Below, piece after piece: positions 60,881 through 64,000 of a stretch of 64,000 nt of DNA. The notes beneath the pieces are model-generated. The model was given only the letters and a program-made list of their open reading frames with translations. It was not told the origin of the DNA and did not search any database. How positions within the stretch are numbered: position 1 is the first letter of the stretch; every line of letters begins with the position of its first letter. This DNA is from Gordionus sp. m RMFG-2023 (lineage: Eukaryota > Nematomorpha > Gordioida > Chordodea > Parachordodidae). The stretch lies in contig NC_088776.1 in assembly GCF_954871325.1 (NCBI RefSeq), positions 58,428,954 to 58,492,953 of the forward strand. Direction: 5' to 3'. Made by a program: the position numbers and the translations under genes.

Positions 60881-61319
60881 TAATTTATGAATAAATATCA
60901 GGCAGGACCTCGCGAATCTCTATTATTTAGTAAATTTTTAATAGACGAGATAACATAAAATTAAAGTGAAACAAAAGTGGGAATTAAAATCTTATAAAAA
61001 AAAGAATACAATTTAAAAATTAAAATCGGTGGAATGATTTAAAAAAGAAAATATAATTAATAAAGTTGAGATATATATAATCGAAATTAGGTTATGTCTG
61101 TAATTGTCAATGTTTTAAAAATTAAGTGGACAATATTAAAATAATATTTTCAGAAATATTTTTTTTTAAATAGTTTTCTTTTCTAACATATTTGTGATAT
61201 ATGTATAAAATTTTTTCCTCTAAAAATAATTCAGCTCAATAATTAATTATTTATTTTATTTAAAGTTTACATAGTTCAGCAATAGGCACACAGTGTACAT
61301 AAATAAACCTTAATAAAAG

Positions 61320-62337
61320 TATCTGGGTGGAACAAACCTCCAGGAAACAAAATTAAGACCCTGTGGTTTTTTTGACTTAAATAGTTTGGAAAAATAAAAC
61401 TTCAAGAGATTTTTGAGCAAAAATCTTCTTTTTTTAAAAAAAATCTTCTATTGGTAATAACTATTCTGTAATTTTATACATATATTTGTAAGAATTTTAT
61501 TTTTTATTTTTTAAACTGATTATCAGTGAGATATTATATTAAAATGATTTTTTTTTCATAATTTAATTTCTAACAGTGAATTTATGCAAAGATTAGAATC
61601 GGATTTGAATTCTCCGATGTAAAATATTTAATAATAGTTTGAGTTATAGCATGATGTTTTCAGGGAGAGAAGAAAAAATGAAGAGACATAAAGAGGGAAT
61701 GGGGTATTTGATATTTTACTTAAAAATATAATATTTTATAATTGCTATCAAAATATAAAAAAAAATTTTTTTTCCAGAAATTCAAGGCCTATTGAAATGA
61801 AGTGTTATGATCAAGATCTGACCCTGACCAAAAAAGTACGCCCAATTATAATATAGTCAGATCAGACAGGTCTAAGAAAAGATTAAAATTTATGATAAAT
61901 TTAATAATTTTAATTTTTCCCTTTAAATTGGGAAAAATAAAGATCATATTTTGAAAATTTATTTATTGCGCATTCATGATAAAATTAAATTACATTTTCA
62001 TCTCATGTTTTTTGTTATGAAGTTAGCGTCAGATTTTTTTCTTTTAAAGTAAACAAATTTTATTAATATTATTTTCAGAGTGTCTAATAAATGTTTTAAT
62101 ATTTGTATTGATAAATTATATAACAAAATATACAATACATATTTTTTAATTTTATTTCTTAAAAATTTTGTTAATACAAGCATTATATTTTATCGTTTTC
62201 CCATTTTAAAATTTTTACATATATTATTAAGAAAAAATTTTATTAATTCATGGGAACAAAAAAAAAAAGTAAAAAATAATAAAGAAAAATAAAGAGAAAG
62301 AAGAAAGAATAGTATAGTAATGAGATCTTTTAAAGCC
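61320..62337. repeat. Diverged duplicated unit, copy B
   Basis: Partner of 59,740-60,880, spaced 1.58 kb. Begins ATCTGGGTGGAACAAAC and ends with an A/G-rich AAAGAGAAAGAAGAAAGAAT tract followed by a GAAAGCC/AAAGCC-like word in both copies. No ORF resembles a protein. Confidence 0.68.
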
Positions 62338-62540
62338 CGACTCGGGTCACCCGATAACCCGGCCTGCGGGTTGGGTAAATATTTTCAAAAAATATGACTA
62401 GTCGGGCCTTGCAAAAAATTTAATGAGGAGCCAGACAGTTATAATTAGTTTTAAGGCTTGATGGGGTCGGAAAATATGTGAAAAAAATATTAGGGCAGGA
62501 TCTGACTATTTTAAGATGACTATTTGTGATAAGATCTAAA
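62338..62540. repeat. G+C-rich CCCG/GGGTTGGGT patch
   Basis: Contains CGACTCGGGTCACCCGATAA and CCCGGCCTGCGGGTTGGGT, later GTCGGGCCTTGC and GGGGTCGG. Similar in flavour to 43,876-44,105 and to CCCGGCCTATGCCCGC at 63,779. Probably the end of a dispersed element. Beyond it, to 63,049, I see only A+T-rich sequence. Confidence 0.4.
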
Positions 62541-63049
62541 TTTGTTATGTCTTTGAATAAGATAAATTTTTTTACAATTAATTACATATTGTATACAGCA
62601 TCATAGAGCCCTTCAGATTCATTTCTCAGTTTCAAATGCCGGGTATTTTAATCCATGGCCACTTTTAAAAGGTTCCACCATATAAATCTTTATTAAAATA
62701 AAATGAAATACATAAATATATCATCCAGCTTTTTATTTTAATTATATTTACACAATATATTGTATTTTTTTTTTCTCAATTCGCAGAATTTTTATTATTT
62801 TTTATTTATTTCTATCTCTTAGTTAATGAAATTCTAGTAAAATTGAATATATTCACAAAAAAAAACAAGATATTTTATTATAATATTAAATAAAAAAAAA
62901 ATAATAATAAATAAAAAAATAATAATTCAGTTGAAGGATATCATAAATATTTGCTCTTATTAAATAATTTTCATTTAAAATTTTAAATTTCGTTTGATTT
63001 TATTATATTATAAATTTAAAAAATAACTTTACTTAAAATCAATTCCAAA

Positions 63050-63291
63050 ATGAATATATTTTTACCAATCTTCCTCTTACATATTCTGATTTTCTGCAAG
63101 TCTTATGGTAAATAAAAATAATTATATCAATTTAAATGTTCATTTTTAATATATTATTAAAATATGTTTTAATTTAATTTTTTTTCATTTAGAGACTGAA
63201 GGTAAATATTATAAAATTTTATATGACAAATATAAGAGAAAATAAATTTCATTTAGAATACCAAAAAATATCTATAGAAACACTAGTGTAA
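63050..63291 (+). CDS. Tentative small secreted protein with micro-exons
   Basis: Exon 1 (63,050-63,107) encodes MNIFLPIFLLHILIFCKSY, a short Met-start hydrophobic peptide like a secretion signal. It ends TATG/GTAAAT in phase 1. After an 85-nt intron with acceptor TTTTTCATTTAG comes a 9-nt exon (63,193-63,201, AGACTGAAG) followed by GTAAAT. After a 55-nt intron with acceptor AATTTCATTTAG comes an exon from 63,257 that stays open to TAA at 63,291. Phases agree throughout. It may continue, because GTGTAAAT at 63,287 could be another donor. No homolog recognised. Signal-peptide exons followed by tiny symmetric exons are known from schistosome micro-exon genes; kinship is not shown here. In such A+T-rich DNA, splice sites can arise by chance. 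Confidence 0.35.
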
Positions 63292-64000
63292 ATTATTATT
63301 AGTTTAAAAATTAATTATTAGACTATTCTAAAAATCACATAATGAGTATTTTGCACAAGCTGGATTACATTTCCCTTAAAATTAGATTTTAAATTTAAAA
63401 AACGCCCTCAAAAAATGATTAAATGAAAGAATAACACAATGACGGATATAAAAAAATATAGACTAATATTTTATTTTTTTTTAAATTTTAAAAAAATAAA
63501 TTCAATTTTTGCTCTTGAAATAGATAACTAATATTAATCTTATATTATAAAAAAAAATTGTAAGAATTACACTCTAAACCTAGAAAAACCAGTGAATCAT
63601 ATAAGAAAAATAATTTATTTAATTATTGGCTAGACGGCAGAACAAAAAAATATAAGATTTTATCTTTTTTACAAAAAATAAAATTATTTTAGATAAAATA
63701 AATAATTAATTATATATTTATATATTCAATCTAACTCTATATTAAAGAACTTGAAGACCTTTGACTTTTTGATTAAGCCCGGCCTATGCCCGCTTTAAAA
63801 CAATTTTATAGGAAGAATTTTAAAGCTCTAAATAAGTTAAATAATTTGCTCAAGCCCATAAAATCATTTTATATATAATTGGACTGAAATAATACTAATG
63901 CAAATATAATATATTATTTTGTAATTATCTAATATTAATTTTAAAAATTTTTTTAAGATATTTCATGTGAAATTAAACAATATTTAAGTATAATTGAGCT
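63292..64000. other. A+T-rich end of window
   Basis: No recognised gene. If the micro-exon gene is real, further small exons may lie here, but I could not pick any reliably. Confidence 0.35.

Overview
This is a eukaryotic nuclear window that is very A+T rich (roughly four fifths by eye). It has spliceosomal introns and a heavy load of old transposable elements. The only well-supported host gene is RABGGTA, which encodes the alpha subunit of Rab geranylgeranyltransferase. It has an Ig-like-position insert and C-terminal leucine-rich repeats, an arrangement best known from animals. Together with Ty3/Gypsy, endonuclease-type LINE, MULE and hAT-type remnants, this suggests an A+T-rich animal, possibly a fast-evolving or parasitic one. 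Cnidarian/myxozoan and flatworm lineages both fit, and I cannot place it further from sequence alone.

Layout. Positions 1-23,545 are a tandem array of a non-coding unit of about 9.1-9.2 kb: two full copies, then a third that stops at 23,545. Each copy carries the same fossil LTR element, of minus orientation, flanked by the same 5-bp target duplication (AATTC). It has LTRs of about 280-295 bp, a tRNA-type primer binding site and only a gag-like relic. The third copy alone also carries a 5'-truncated LINE. Positions 23,545-31,950 hold a diverged direct repeat, a 1.24-kb fold-back palindrome, and minus-strand retroelement relics (reverse transcriptase/RNase H and, separately, a double CCHC knuckle). 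Positions 31,924-38,330 are a fossil Ty3/Gypsy element with diverged LTRs.

Positions 38,330-42,244 are mostly A+T-rich spacer with hairpin MITEs and one small doubtful ORF. Positions 42,245-55,416 are RABGGTA on the minus strand. I could reconstruct thirteen exons that join in frame into 780 codons. Its introns grow from 42 and 44 nt at the 5' end to 2.5 kb. Several introns contain MITEs, and one contains two G-quadruplex motifs. The start codon is the whole coding part of exon 1.

Positions 55,417-64,000 are a nest of DNA elements. A MULE with a transposase remnant and a 9-bp target duplication sits inside a hairpin MITE, possibly inside a larger inverted-repeat element. A diverged pair of non-coding units of about 1 kb follows, and then a tentative small secreted-protein gene with a 9-nt micro-exon at 63,050. 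No rRNA, tRNA gene, CRISPR array or bacterial operon was seen.
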